From NCBI GenBank assembly GCA_965178125.1, contig OZ237770.1:310001-374000 (forward strand): a stretch of DNA of 64,000 nt, in the 5' to 3' direction. A program made the translations under genes and the position numbers. This DNA comes from Bilabrum cf. latius. Its lineage: Eukaryota; Bigyra: Bicosoecida; Bigyra; Bicosoecida. The stretch's first letter is position 1, and every line of letters begins with the position of its first letter. Positions 11,875 through 22,376 of the stretch are shown one piece after another. The notes under the pieces are model-generated. The model was not told the origin of the DNA, did no database searches, and saw only the letters and a program-made list of their open reading frames with translations.

Positions 11875-14082
11875 ATCCGTCGGATGTAACGGAACGCAAC
11901 ACTTTTTTCTGGTTTTTGCCGGTTCCGGATCAGAGATTTGCGCGGCGACAAAAGGGATTCGGAGTCCATTATCAACACAATCCGGCTAATTCGACGCTTG
12001 CGAATCCATCGCGGCGGCTCTCGTCGCCAGAGCAGCTCAGTAAGAGGGTAAACAGTGAATTCAAAGTATTAGCTTTAGCAGGGCCCTGGGGGGGATTGCA
12101 CGGCGCCGCAATTGTGTGATGAGTGTAGCAACGATGTGCAACAGTTTCACAAATCGATATTTAAGGTGCCTTAGACGATATGGTTTGTCTATTAATTGAA
12201 ATATGTTTGATCTATTATCATTGTCTTCCCTCCTTCACCCGATCGCCTCCATCAATGTCGTCCATGGCTTGGCGTGCCTGCGCGAGGATCGGCGCAGCCG
12301 CATCTGCACCCATGTAGGCAGACACATATGCCTCAAGAAACGTAACTCCAGTCTGTAGAGCTTTCGCCTTCGTCTCTGCCTTTGCCAAGGCGGAGCGCAT
12401 CGTCCCAGGGGCCAATGCGCGGTGCTGTAGCAGCCGCTCTCGAACCCCCCCAACAAAGCCACCCTACCTGTTCCTGGTATCTACCACAGATGCAGGCACC
12501 GGCTAGGATAGCATCTCCTTCTCCATGATTGGCATGACTTCCTTTGCCACAGTCCCACCTACGATTCGATCAACGACGGCTCCAGTTCCACTGCGGGGCC
12601 TCTTCGCCTGAGATGGTCGGTCCTCATCCTCATCTGTCTCATCATCTGTGTCGACTTCCAGCCCAAGTATAGCTTGAGCAAAGGGGCTCGTCAATTCAGA
12701 CGCACTTTCTGCTGCTTCTTCTGCCGCTGCACTGCTGCTGCTGCTGCTGCTGCTGCTGGATGACGCGGCTGCGCTCAGCACTGTCGAGGATCCAACAATG
12801 TCATCGGCAGACAGGACATCCACCCCCTCCGCCGCTTGCGCCCCGGCCTCTCGTCTTGCAAGCAAAAGAATTGGAGAAATAAGCCTGTCTGCCTGGGTCG
12901 GCAGCACCTTTTTCTCCTGTAGGTGGATCCAGTCTGCAGGGCTGATCAGCTTGGTCGGGTCAAGCGGGAACTGGCCGTTGTCCTCGAACCCCTTGCTCGC
13001 GTTGGTGCTGTTCAGGATTGCGCCGTGGCAGGCCTCGTACACGATGGCTGGGGCTAGCGACTCGTCAAGATTCACTCGAGGAGGCTTTTCACTCTCTGGA
13101 ACTGGAGCACCTTGGTACTTGGCCTGTAGCTTGCGGATCCTCCTCGTGTTGACCTTGCGCAGAGCTCGCTGGAAGGAGCGCACACTCGCCCTGAGCTTAC
13201 GCTTGAAGGCCGCAAAGATGTGCGTATCAAGCACCTGCATCTGGTCAGTCAGTCCTGCGGGAAGGAACACAAGCCTTATTCCGTACTTCTTAGCAACTCG
13301 CTTTGCTATCTCAGTGCAGTGGATGCCGAGGTTGTCCATGATCAGCACGGCGGGGCACTTGCTCGGGTCCTCGATCTTCAGAGCTCTGGCCTCGTCCTTC
13401 GCATCGCGAGCGGCCTTGGCAAGCCTTCTTCGGGTAGCCAATACAGATTCACCTACCTCCTGCATCAGACGAGCAAACGTTCCAGTGTTTGACCACGCTC
13501 CCGCATTGTCATAGATTGACGTGCAACTGCACGGCGTCGTACAGTTTCCGCGAACAGAACCTCAGCTGGCCAACAAAGCTTCCTTGTCCCCACCTCACAA
13601 TATCCATAAAGCCGTGCCTCATTGAATTTGTCTCTCCACCTGTACAGGGTCGAAGGGTTCGGTACTATGCTATCCGCGGAAGTCGCAGCCATCTCACGAA
13701 GCCGTGCCTGCACCCCCCAGTTCGTCCCCGAAATAGATTTTTCCCTCCAAGTTTTGCAGAATTGCCATGCAAAGTCTCTATACTTTTCACCCTCAAGAAA
13801 ACCGGGCAGTGCTTTGTCTGAAACAGGTGCACTAATCGCTTTGGCATCGCACACCGTTTGAACTTCTTCGTGCAGCGCCGTCCTGATACTGTGTGCAAGC
13901 ACGTTGGCATCCTCCCACGCTTTCCCCAGGCGAGTTGATCGAACAACTCGACCTAGACGGTCTGCTGGGGCCGCTCGCTTTCTCTTTCTAGTCCGGTGCA
14001 TGGATATTTTGAAACTGTTGCGCATCGTTGCTTGCCAAATTTGGTGTGACGAAAGTATCGCGGCAAGTTACAACCGACGGAT
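11875..14082 (-). mobile_element. DDE-superfamily cut-and-paste transposon inside the DIRS element
   Basis: Terminal inverted repeats ATCCGTCGGATGTAAC (11875-11890) and its near-complement GTTACAACCGACGGAT (14067-14082), 15 of 16 matching, flank a minus-strand transposase. It sits exactly between B1 and A2, and joining the flanks restores ...AAAACATGCTTTACTC. An AT dinucleotide at both ends may be the target duplication. A diverged copy of the right end is at 28498-28575. The transposase is disrupted, so this copy is non-autonomous. Confidence 0.75.
12218..14001 (-). pseudogene. DDE_1-type transposase, frame-disrupted
   Basis: The first part starts at ATG 14001-13999 with a basic N-terminus and a helix-turn-helix-like region (TLYRWRDKFNEARLYGYCEV) and hits TGA near 13465. 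A second frame, opening at an ATG overlapping that TGA, encodes the DDE half: VLIMDNLGIHCTEIAKR carries the second catalytic Asp and FLPAGLTDQMQVLDTHIF is the PxxT..QxLD block of pogo/CENP-B-like endonucleases. The expected first acidic block (DET-like) is missing, so an internal deletion is likely. Two in-frame TAGs (12505-12503 and 36 nt further on) are passed before TGA at 12218. Confidence 0.75.
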
Positions 14083-14201
14083 GCTTTACTCACAAAGTAA
14101 CGCGCGGTTTTCCGGAGCGCGCAGTACACGACCGCACGGGGTCCATACCTGCGTCTCCTACCGTAGTAGGCACCGCTCTAAGGTCGGACAACCCGACAAA
14201 C
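14081..14201 (+). repeat. DIRS terminal repeat A2
   Basis: Identical to A1 (5128-5248). It begins directly at the right end of the inserted DDE transposon; the first two bases (AT) are shared with it. Confidence 0.85.
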
Positions 14202-14254
14202 CCCACCCACCCAGTCGGGTGCAGACACACGCCGACTCCCGCAACAGCTTGGCA

Positions 14255-14397
14255 GACATGCAGCCGGGATCTCCCCCCCGGAGGCAGTTCGATCGCCGGC
14301 TTGGGCCTGTCACCAATTAGCCACTAGTGTGTGTCCCGGTGGATAGATCCACCTCCATTTGTTGTACGTGCATAGAGTGGTTGCAACCGGGGAAAAC
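14255..14397 (+). repeat. DIRS terminal repeat B2
   Basis: Second copy of B1 and the right end of the DIRS element. A 53-bp spacer separates it from A2. The inverted-repeat element starts 9 bp downstream. Confidence 0.85.
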
Positions 14398-15391
14398 TCG
14401 ATTTAGTAGCGCCGCGCGCAATAGCGTGAGCGGAACCTAATTTGGCGGCCCCGGGCGGGAATCTGAAACTTTGCGGCACTCGAGCTCCGTCCACGATGGG
14501 GGTATGGTGATTCTTTTGCCGGGAATGTGAGTTTGTATGGTATGAAAATCGTTTGCCCTCGTTTGCACGCGCAGCCATGCGTGGTGGGTGGCCGCACGGT
14601 GGACCGAGCCACCTCGGCCGCCCAAACGGCTCGAGCTTGTCTCCGCTCCCACGCGCGCTGCAGCGAAGTGCCAGAAAGTGTACACGTCCCATTCGCTTTT
14701 CATGTTCATTGTTCTCAGATTGGCAGCACTCTTGTCCTAATTTTCCTCAAACTGGATTAGGCAAACGTCGGAACGTGACTTCCGGAGCAGGTCCAGAGCA
14801 CGGCTCGCCTGGAGCCTCCTGCGAGCCAGATATACAGGATTTCTGAGTGTCGATGGCTAATTTCGACGTGAGGTGCTTTGATGAGTCATTTTGACCTGGT
14901 GTCTTGCACGGTGTGTCCCGATTTCGACCTGTTGATCTGGCGGAGAGCCGAAATTAAGCGATCAGGGTCTCGTTGCCAGCCTCATTTCTCGGTGTGCAGC
15001 AGAGTGCCCAAGTTTGTGCTTCTGTCAGCGATGTAGTTTGAAATGATCAAATATATCTCGCAATTTCAGCGTATTCGACGAGTGGTCATTGAGCCAACGA
15101 GCGAGATTTCCGAACCTACTAATTGATGCGCTTTCTGATGTCTTCATTACCAAATGCATGGCCGAATGAGCATATATCTATCTGACGTCCGCCTGTTCTC
15201 ACGTATTGCAGTATGATACACCACTCTTTGCCGCGCTCGGCCTGGACGAGGAACTTTGCAGCGCTAGCGCGGTGTCTGTGCTCGGTGTTCTGCTCGCCTG
15301 CACCGTCTCTCTCGGTATATTCGAGCATTCTGGCGGGGTTTCGAACGATATATGCCCGAGACAGGCCGGTTTACGTGCAACTACTACAATT

Positions 15392-15931
15392 ATGAGCGGT
15401 AAAGAGGACTGGAGTCCCAGACGGATGGGGCAGATATGGAGCGAGGCGAGAAAAGAGGAGCTGATCCAGCGGCACTCGCCGGTGCTCGCTGTCATCTTGC
15501 GCAGAATGGCGCGGCACGTGCTGCACAAGTGGTCCCCGGATGACAAAATCATCTCCGATTGTCTTGATCTGCTCGCTTTTGCGGTCGGGTTCAGGCAGAG
15601 GCGCCCACAGGCGTATCACTTGACTGCCAACCGCGCCGGGCAGCACGCTGCCTCTGCCGCCCGCGCGCTCGAAGCGGCCACCCTGAGCGCGTTCAACTTT
15701 GTCAGTCGCGTCGCGGACGAGATCGAACCCGTTGTCTCGGGCTCGCCAGGCGGGGAGCGCCGGATCAACTATGCTGCCGACGTGCTGGCGGGCGCTTTGC
15801 TCAGCCCGGCCACCCCCGACCAGGTGGCCGCCGTGGAGCCCGGCCACAGGGACGCCGAGCTGGTCCCCGCGCATGGGGGGCCGTCACCCGTGGACTTGCC
15901 CCTCCCGATCGAGGAGTCCGGCGGCGAGTGA
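15392..15931 (+). CDS. Unknown ORF inside the inverted-repeat element
   Basis: ATG 15392 to TGA 15929-15931, 179 aa; the frame is open upstream to about 15206, where TATTGCAG could be a splice acceptor. It is Arg/Trp-rich at the start (MSGKEDWSPRRMGQIWSEAR), helical in the middle (HKWSPDDKIISDCLDLLAF) and Pro/Glu-rich at the end. It resembles no family I know. Its place between matching inverted repeats suggests an element-encoded protein. Confidence 0.45.
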   Translation: MSGKEDWSPRRMGQIWSEARKEELIQRHSPVLAVILRRMARHVLHKWSPDDKIISDCLDLLAFAVGFRQRRPQAYHLTANRAGQHAASAARALEAATLSAFNFVSRVADEIEPVVSGSPGGERRINYAADVLAGALLSPATPDQVAAVEPGHRDAELVPAHGGPSPVDLPLPIEESGGE

Positions 15932-16075
15932 GGGTCTGCCGAACCACCTCCCAGGGCAGGGGGGGTGGGGGGGCAGGTGCCTGTGCTGCCTGAACCCCTG
16001 CACGGAGGGCGACAACCTGCAGCGCAGCGGGAAGCCGCCTGGGGTGTGCGGAGTGAGGTGGGGGCGAGGAGGAGG

Positions 16076-16325
16076 GGGGAGTGACGCGAGCCGCATGGCA
16101 GGCCTCCCGCAGGATCTGGCGGGTACCGTGGTGGTGGGCCTAGGCTTATCACATCGGGAGCATGGGGCGGCTGGCGTTCCTGCTGCCCCCGCTGCCGGCT
16201 AAATGTGACGACGAGCTGCTCAGGAAGTTCGGGTGGCAGCTGCTGATGGAGTACACTTCAACGGGGGCGGACCTTCTGACGCCTGGCGAGAGCATCGTGG
16301 GCATCACCCTCAGGTGGATTACATG
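16076..16325 (+). pseudogene. Broken coding fragment shared with 27862-28020
   Basis: The stretch around LAGTVVVGL is followed, in another frame, by an MGRLxFLLPPLxAK-like stretch and DDELLRKFGWQLL. The same DNA appears reversed at 27862-28020, where the alternative frame reads through longer. A frame change between the two halves marks it as degenerate. The product is unknown. Confidence 0.4.
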
Positions 16326-17679
16326 AGGGCTTGCATTGCAACAGGAGGAGACTCGTGGCGGGCGCGGATCCACACCATCGTCACCAAGTGGCTGCGGATC
16401 GCTCGCCCCACCATCGGAGGAGGGGGGAGGGGGGGGGGGCAGAGCAGGCGCGGCTGCAGCCCCTGCGAGAGGCTCGGACCCTGCCTCGGACGGCACCAGC
16501 AAGGGGTGGAAGAGGGGTAGACGGGGGAGGAGCAGAGGCAGGGCGAGACGGGGGAAGGTCAGGGACGGAAGTCGAAGGCGGGGGGCGAGCGGGGGGCGCT
16601 TGCCGCAGCGCGCAAGGAAGGGGGTGGGTCCAGCAGCGAGGACGAGTACGAGGACGGCCTTGCGGACGCCTCGAAGCGGTCCCGTGACCCCCAGCACCGG
16701 TCCTCTCGCAGATCGAGCCGAAGGAGGCTGCCCACGCAAAAGGGAATGGACTACCAAGAGACGTTTGCGAGAGCCATGGCGGAGGACCGGGGGTGGCTCC
16801 GCGACGGGAGCGACTAGGACGAGGGGGGCGCGGCGGGCGACGGGGATGCAAAGGGCGCGGCGGCCGCGATGATGGACGCCAAATAGGGCGGCGATGTCGC
16901 CCCCGATCCGATGGGCGAGGAAATTCCCGATTCCGAGGCGCAGATCGATGCCGAGGGGGAAGACGCGGAGGACGCGCCTCGGGCGGCCAGGGGGGCGGCG
17001 GCTGTGTTGGCCAGCAAGCAGACCTAGGCTTTCGACGCCATCGGAGGGAGGAAGCCCCCAATGCTGTGAGACACAGAGGAAGACATCTGAGAGCCCTACA
17101 GGCTCTGGGGGCCGCGGGAGCGACGGCCTGGCGCGGCCTGCCAGAGCCGCAGAGGGGTGGCGGGACCCGTTCGGGTCGAAAGTCGGCACTTCTTCGCCCG
17201 GTGGGGGGCGCCCCTGCGGTGCGTGTGATATATATGCGATTGAATAATAGGCTCCGCTCACGCGCATGCCGATGCAGCCGCTGGGGCGGCCAGCAGACGG
17301 CCGAGAGCGCGTTTGGACGGGCCAGCTAGAGAGGCTCCTTGCGCCCGAACCAGCGCCACCCAGCCTCTCACACGGCCATAATCGAAAGAACATACCATAA
17401 AGAACAACATATCAAAAATCTGTCATGGAAGCTATAGGAAGCAAAATTTGCAGACCCCGCACATTTCGGCTGCAGTCGGCGAGACAGTCGCGCCGCGCCG
17501 CCGGCAAATTTTCTGCCGCTTACAAAATCCCGGCGCAATCCACCCATACAGTCACAAAGAATAGAGTGGGAGCATTTTTTCTCGCATTTTTTCTCCCCGC
17601 CCGCTCACAGGCGCCCAAACGTGATCCGGGCGCCTCGCCGGCCGCGCGCGCGGCCAAATTAGGTTCCGCTCACGCTATT

Positions 17680-17876
17680 GTAGGCGCGCGGCGCTACCGA
17701 TCCGTAAAAAAATCCTCTGGTAATCCTCTTGAAGTGAATGACCGGTCATGCTGTCTGGTATACGCCGCGCATGATTGGTGCAGCGGATCCTCCCAGCCCA
17801 CTCGTCACGGTCGCGGTCTGATCAATTCACCAGTAGACGCTACCGTAGTCCAACGCGGCGCTACCGATCCGTTAAT
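17680..17876 (+). repeat. Direct repeat of a transposon-end motif
   Basis: CGCGGCGCTACCGATCCGT occurs at about 17686-17704 and again at 17858-17876, about 172 bp apart. The first copy is the right end of the inverted-repeat element plus flank. The second may be the footprint of another copy or a small non-autonomous derivative. Confidence 0.5.
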
Positions 17877-17993
17877 CCGGCAGCCGGATAGGCCTAGTAA
17901 TCGCTCGTTTCAAATTCCGTATTAAAATCGCAAAGTAGCGGAACGAGAGCGGAACCTGGTCGGCTCGGCGCCCAGTGCACCAACATTAGTTGT

Positions 17994-18275
17994 GTGGCAA
18001 GGAGGGATATCATCAACACCGCCGTAGGATTTCGTAGAACGATGAAACCACGTGGGCTGTTCAAGGAGAGAGGTAGGTACGCGGACGCGATCTACACAAG
18101 GAAGGATGGCATCAATGTAGTCGTCGACGTGCTTGTGGCACAAGCACACACGGGTAAGTATGCACGCCGCATTTTCGACGAAACGAAGGGACCAGGCAAG
18201 AGGTCGGGGTCAGACTGGCAGAACGAGAGCGCACTATACGCAGGGGCGTAGGTGAAGCTGCAGATGTACTACTAA
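17994..18275 (+). pseudogene. Fragment resembling a retroelement endonuclease-like domain
   Basis: An open frame to TAA 18273-18275, passing TAG 18249-18251. The segment RYADAIYTRKDGINVVVDVL followed by VAQAHTGKY has the R-xADx(n)DGxxxVVDVxV pattern of a restriction-endonuclease-like domain often found in decayed RT-encoding elements. It has no ATG and lies in transposon debris. The family call is an inference from one motif. Confidence 0.3.
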
Positions 18276-18299
18276 CCCAAGGACCAGACGAGGCTGATC

Positions 18300-19780
18300 G
18301 CAGGACAGGTGCCGGTGGGAGGCAACGAAAAAAAAAAAGGGAGGAGCAGGACGCTTTCCTCCTCTATTTGTCATATAATCTTGCGATTATATTTAGGGCA
18401 ATCTATTTTAAGGTAAACTATATATTAGAAACAAATTATAGGCAAAGCGATTTTGATCGTAGATAAAGATTTGCGGAAATAATAATAAGAAACAAATATA
18501 ATATTATATGTGTCGCTAGACATTGGGATTGAGGCGCGCGATGCAGACGAAGGATAGGGCAGGGAGAAGTGCCATACGACAGAGAGCGGCAGAGTTGCAG
18601 CAGCGACAGCCGGGCAGAACAGGCAGCAGTAGGGATCAGATCGTGGCCGTTGGGGTCGCGAGTCTGGGACACGCAGTGAGGGGCAGGACCAGCCCGTGCC
18701 GAGACACACGGGCAGCGGTCAAGGATGGCCCAGATGGGAAGATGTGGGGTGTGGAGGGGAGCGGGTGTAGGCTCCCACCGCGAGGGGGTCCGTGGAGGGG
18801 GGGCCCTTTTGGAGGTTCTACCCCGGGAGACGGCGGCCGACGGGCTGTCGTCTCCCGGGCGATTTCTTTTAAAGGGTTCTTCCTGCTTGCCGTTTGGCAT
18901 TTTGCTTGAGGGCTACCTGCTTTGAGCGCATAGCTTGTTCGATTGCCCAACACCGCCAGGGTCCTCTCCCCGACGCTCACACTCGCTGGTGCACGGACGC
19001 GCACGTTAACAACCTTATGTTATAGGATTGACTCCCTTGTTGAGACTCCTTATGCCGCTGCATCCCTCGCAGCGGCACGTGTGCGCCTGTTGCCAACGGC
19101 TGCTTACCTGCAGCCGTCGTCCTGGTTGGTGGTTCGGCTACCGGGGAAGACTCAATCTAGCTGCGTAGTAATATACACTTCTAGATTATTTTGCCTGGTG
19201 GCCGTGCCTTTGAGGCCGTTCGTTGCTCTAGCGTGTGGCTCCCCACTGCCATCGCGGGCGACCGGCTTCTCCATCCACGCGCCGCTGTGTCTCGTCGGGG
19301 TGGGAGCCTGCGCGTTTTCTTGCACTCCAACTCGCTCTCGCTCTCTCGCAGGCTTCTCTCAGAGGCTGCGGCAGTACCGCAGTCTTTTCGCGAGGGCAAC
19401 ATCTCCGTTGGGATGACGGGCCCGGCCACTCGGTAGGAGGATCATGTGGCTTGCAGGGAGGAACTTGGAGGACGCGTTCTTGGGGATCAGAGAGGTTACT
19501 GGCACACACACCAGGAGGCCCGACCGACGGCTGGGGGGCAGCGCGGCGGGCGCCCGCCCCCGCCGGCCGGTAGGTTGAAGGGGGCTTATACGCAGGTAGA
19601 CGCGACTGCGCAGCCCGGTGGTGGACTCGGGCTGCATCAGCGCGGTCTCTAGGGGCCCACCTTTAGCCGCCAGCCTCCCTCCAGGGGGGTTGGGCAGCAG
19701 GAGCTGGGGCGTGCAGGATATGGACTCACTAGCAGCGGTGACGGCGTCGCCTGGCGCGGCTGATCGGCCGCTAGGCCGGC
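18300..19780. other. No supported gene
   Basis: A poly-A run and AT-rich stretch (18325-18510) precede GC-richer sequence. Several open frames of 60-157 codons exist in all frames, but none has a domain, a plausible start with splice context or TAG-bridged continuity like the genes elsewhere in this window. I see no rRNA or tRNA. Confidence 0.5.
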
Positions 19781-19782
19781 CG

Positions 19783-20007
19783 GCAGGCAGGTGCCCGCCG
19801 CCGGCGTCCCCTCCCCTCTAGCTCCGACAGGCTGAGCTAGAGCGGTGACGGGTGGACGGCCGCTCCACTTCGACGTGCAGCAGCAGCATGCAGGCGGCAG
19901 GCAGGCAGGTGCCCGCCGCCGGCGCCCCCTCCCCTCTAGCTCCGACAGGCTGAGCTAGAGCGGTGACGGGCGGACGCTCGCTCGTCTTCGACGTGCAGCA
20001 GCCGCAG
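19783..20007 (+). repeat. Two tandem copies of a 118-bp unit containing a hairpin
   Basis: Copies start near 19783 and 19901 with a 118-bp period. Each contains CTCTAGCTC-CGACAGGCT-GAGCTAGAG, a perfect 9-bp inverted repeat with a 9-nt loop (about 19817-19843 and 19935-19961), conserved while neighbouring bases differ. No coding function is evident. Confidence 0.75.
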
Positions 20008-20460
20008 GTATTGCGGCAGCCAATCCAACGTCGACCCTCCGCTCCCCCCCCCATGGGACGGCATTGCAACACATCCGGGGCGGCACACCGGGTAACCTTC
20101 TGACTGGGCAGCTACAGCCGCAGGCGACAAGAGAGCGAGGTGGGGCACTCTGACTTGTTTGGCACTTAATGGAGGAGGGCAGGCCACGAATGGTGCAGGT
20201 AGCATTTATAGCCATACTTGCAAGGCTTCTAGTTCGGGGTGGAGGAGCTAAGGACTGACAGATCATCTTGAATCATTTTCCCACCCGCCTGGGCCCGGGG
20301 AATTCGTTTTGTGTCCCCCACTGGTGGACAAAATCCATCGGTGGATCCAGGCACATCAGGACGGCTCAATGTTCACTGCCTGTCACACCCGATCCGGATC
20401 CGAGGATGGTGTCGTCGTCGTGCCATTCGATTGCACTGCGGCTTCCTACGCAACTGCCTC

Positions 20461-22150
20461 TTATTCAAACAAAGAACCGCCTCTTCTTGTTTTCCGCGCC
20501 CGAGCCACCGGCTTTGCTAGCCTCTCCTCCCTCTCCCTCACCAGGCGCAGGCGGCTCCCTCGATCCGGCTACGTAGATAGGTCCTTTGCCGCCTCCTCCA
20601 GCACCTGCACGCACTCGGCATGCCCTCCCAACCGAGCCGCCTCCAGCGGACCCACCACCCTGGTCCCGCCCGCCCCGTCCTCCACCTACCCCTCCACCTC
20701 CAGCCCGCCCGCCAGCACGCCGAGCCTTAGCCTTTTGGCCAGCTCCAGGGGCCTGCCCTCGCTAGCCGCCTGGAACACCATGGCCGCGTCTCGACTAGCA
20801 TCATAAGCGGTACGGTGCTCCAGCACGGCCCTTAGCCGCATCTGCAGCAGGTCATTCTCTCGCCTGCTCGCCTGCCACTTGGCGAGCGCATCGGTTGCAA
20901 CCTATTCTGCGGTTGCAACCGATGTACCGAGCCCCTCCTCCACCTCATCTTGTTCCTCTTCGTCGTCCAATTCTCCTTCATCTGCTGCTGCTGCTGCTGC
21001 TGCTGCTTGCTGTTTCGAGCCACTGGAGGCCTGCAAAGCGGCCATCGCGCCGCCATCCAGCAGTCTGACACGGAAGTCGAGCGAGCATCCCCCGCACAGC
21101 TGCAGCGCCGCCTTCAGCTGTAGCACGCCCCTGTAGATCAATGGATGCAAGCGTCGGTCTCTGGCATTCAGCATTCGTTCCTCCCACTGGTCTGCCTCGT
21201 CCACGAACGTAGCGAGGGAGGAGGCGTTCAGGGAGAGGACTCGCCCGAGGCGAGCATGATCGGAGCAAAGCAGAGCGACTGCTCGGGGGCACGCATAGGC
21301 CACCTCTGCAGCATGGTCCGGCTGTCCGTTACTGACGCACATTTCCAGTGCTGACACAGCTTCCTGCGGGGAGAATTGAACGTTGAGCTATGGTGGCAAC
21401 TTACTGAACCACAGCAGCATCAGCCTGCTTTGCGGCTCGATGGCTGCGCAGCCGCGCCTTTTTATGGTTGATCTCACATCTGGATACTTCTTTAAGTGTT
21501 GCTGCAGCAGCTTGTAGCACTGCCAGGATGCTTCTGAAGCCTTGTTCGACCGGCAGACTCGCAGTTGGCAGAACGCAGGGCCGAATGCCTGCATGGAAAG
21601 AAACAACAGCATTTCAAGCCAGGAACAAATTCACATCCGTCCAACAGAATGCAATTCTTCGCCGAAATCACTCACGTCTGGCTAGCTTGGGGTAGGATGC
21701 AGAGCTGAGGCGCCGCACCGCAGCAGAACGGCAACAGACTCTACCCGGCTCATGCCACAGGCCAGACTAAGTGGCGTTGCACCCTGCGATAGTATGGAGC
21801 AATATAAAACGAATCCGATTCGGGTGAATGTTCAACTATGGTGCACAGTACGATATAAGGGGACGGCTCACGTATGATGCTCCGTTTGGATCGGCACCAT
21901 ATTCTATCATTGCCGCGATGGACTCTGTGGATCCGTACACCGCTGCTGTATCGAGCAGCGAATACTTCTAACTTGGTGACGGTCGATCGCCTGGCATGGT
22001 CATTGGTCGCTCGGTGAGCAGACTCCTCGCATCCTGGTCTCTCGAGCCGAGCCAGGATCGCAGCTCGTCGTGCTTGTTGCTCTTCACCATGTCGAACACT
22101 GGGCGAAGTTCGGCTTGCTTTGTGTAATAGGCGATCATAACTGCATCCAT
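20461..22150 (-). CDS. Ankyrin-repeat protein with the shared cap module
   Basis: Four exons: 22150-21872, 21783-21676, 21588-21478, 21363-20461, all joined in phase 0 with GTGAG donors and CAG acceptors; ATG 22150, TAA 20463-20461. Exons 1-2 encode ankyrin repeats (LLDTAAVYGSTESIAAMIEYGADPNGASY; PLSLACGMSRVESVAVLLRCGAS). Exon 4 has a poly-Ala/acidic insert and then the family cap (GRPLELAKRLRLGVLAGGLE ... VGPLEAARLGGHAECVQVL) and a basic tail. TAG codons at 21970-21968, 21684-21682, about 20904-20902 and in DLST*PDRG lie in frame, and without them the gene breaks into fragments. Ankyrin repeats bind protein partners; none is known here. Related to the 46-60 kb genes. Confidence 0.8.
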
Positions 22151-22376
22151 ATTTCTAGTGGGTGCAAGAATGGAGCGAAGCAAGCAAAAGCACAATTTGA
22201 TTTCCCCGTCTGTTCTCGCGTGCTCCGAGTCGTCAACCCGGGCCAGTGGCCGTGCTGTTGCCGTGCTGTTGGCTGGCCAAGCTGGCCGCAGGACTGGCAA
22301 CTGTCCAACCCAAGCAGTACCACAAGTGGTATGTACAGCCAGTACGAAGGTACAATGCATTGGAATCGGCAGTCAG

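Larger units (their letters stand above)
5128..14397 (+). mobile_element. DIRS/PAT-type tyrosine-recombinase retrotransposon with split direct repeats
   Basis: Order of parts: A1 (5128-5248), gag-like ORF, RT-RNase H ORF, tyrosine-recombinase ORF, B1 (11730-11872), an inserted DDE transposon, A2 (14081-14201), B2 (14255-14397). The A1...B1-A2-B2 layout is the split direct repeat arrangement known from PAT-like members of the DIRS order, which integrate with a tyrosine recombinase instead of a DDE integrase. A1/A2 are identical over 121 bp and B1/B2 differ at one base of 143, so insertion was recent or the ends are homogenised. The ORFs carry frameshifts and one TGA, so this copy is probably dead. 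In-frame TAGs in its ORFs match the host code. Confidence 0.85.
14406..17697 (+). mobile_element. Inverted-repeat element of unknown superfamily
   Basis: Left end 14406-14447 begins GTAGCGCCGCGCGC and continues AATAGCGTGAGCGGAACC; the right end (17697-17653, reversed) is the same apart from a 4-nt insertion (CTAC). The arms of about 42 bp define a 3.3-kb element abutting the DIRS right end. It carries the open frame at 15392-15931 and a GC-rich, low-complexity region (15940-17340) with broken frames. A shortened, inverted relative lies at 27862-28455. No transposase domain is recognised, so the class is open. Confidence 0.65.

Noticed and set aside
12218-14001. A splice or programmed frameshift joining the two transposase halves at 13465
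   Set aside because: The first catalytic acidic block is missing from both halves, so restoring the frame would not give a full transposase; internal deletion is simpler.
18300-19780. An rRNA or other structural RNA gene in the ORF-poor stretch
   Set aside because: I found no rRNA-conserved blocks and no tRNA-like clover-leaf with a TTCRA loop that I would trust.
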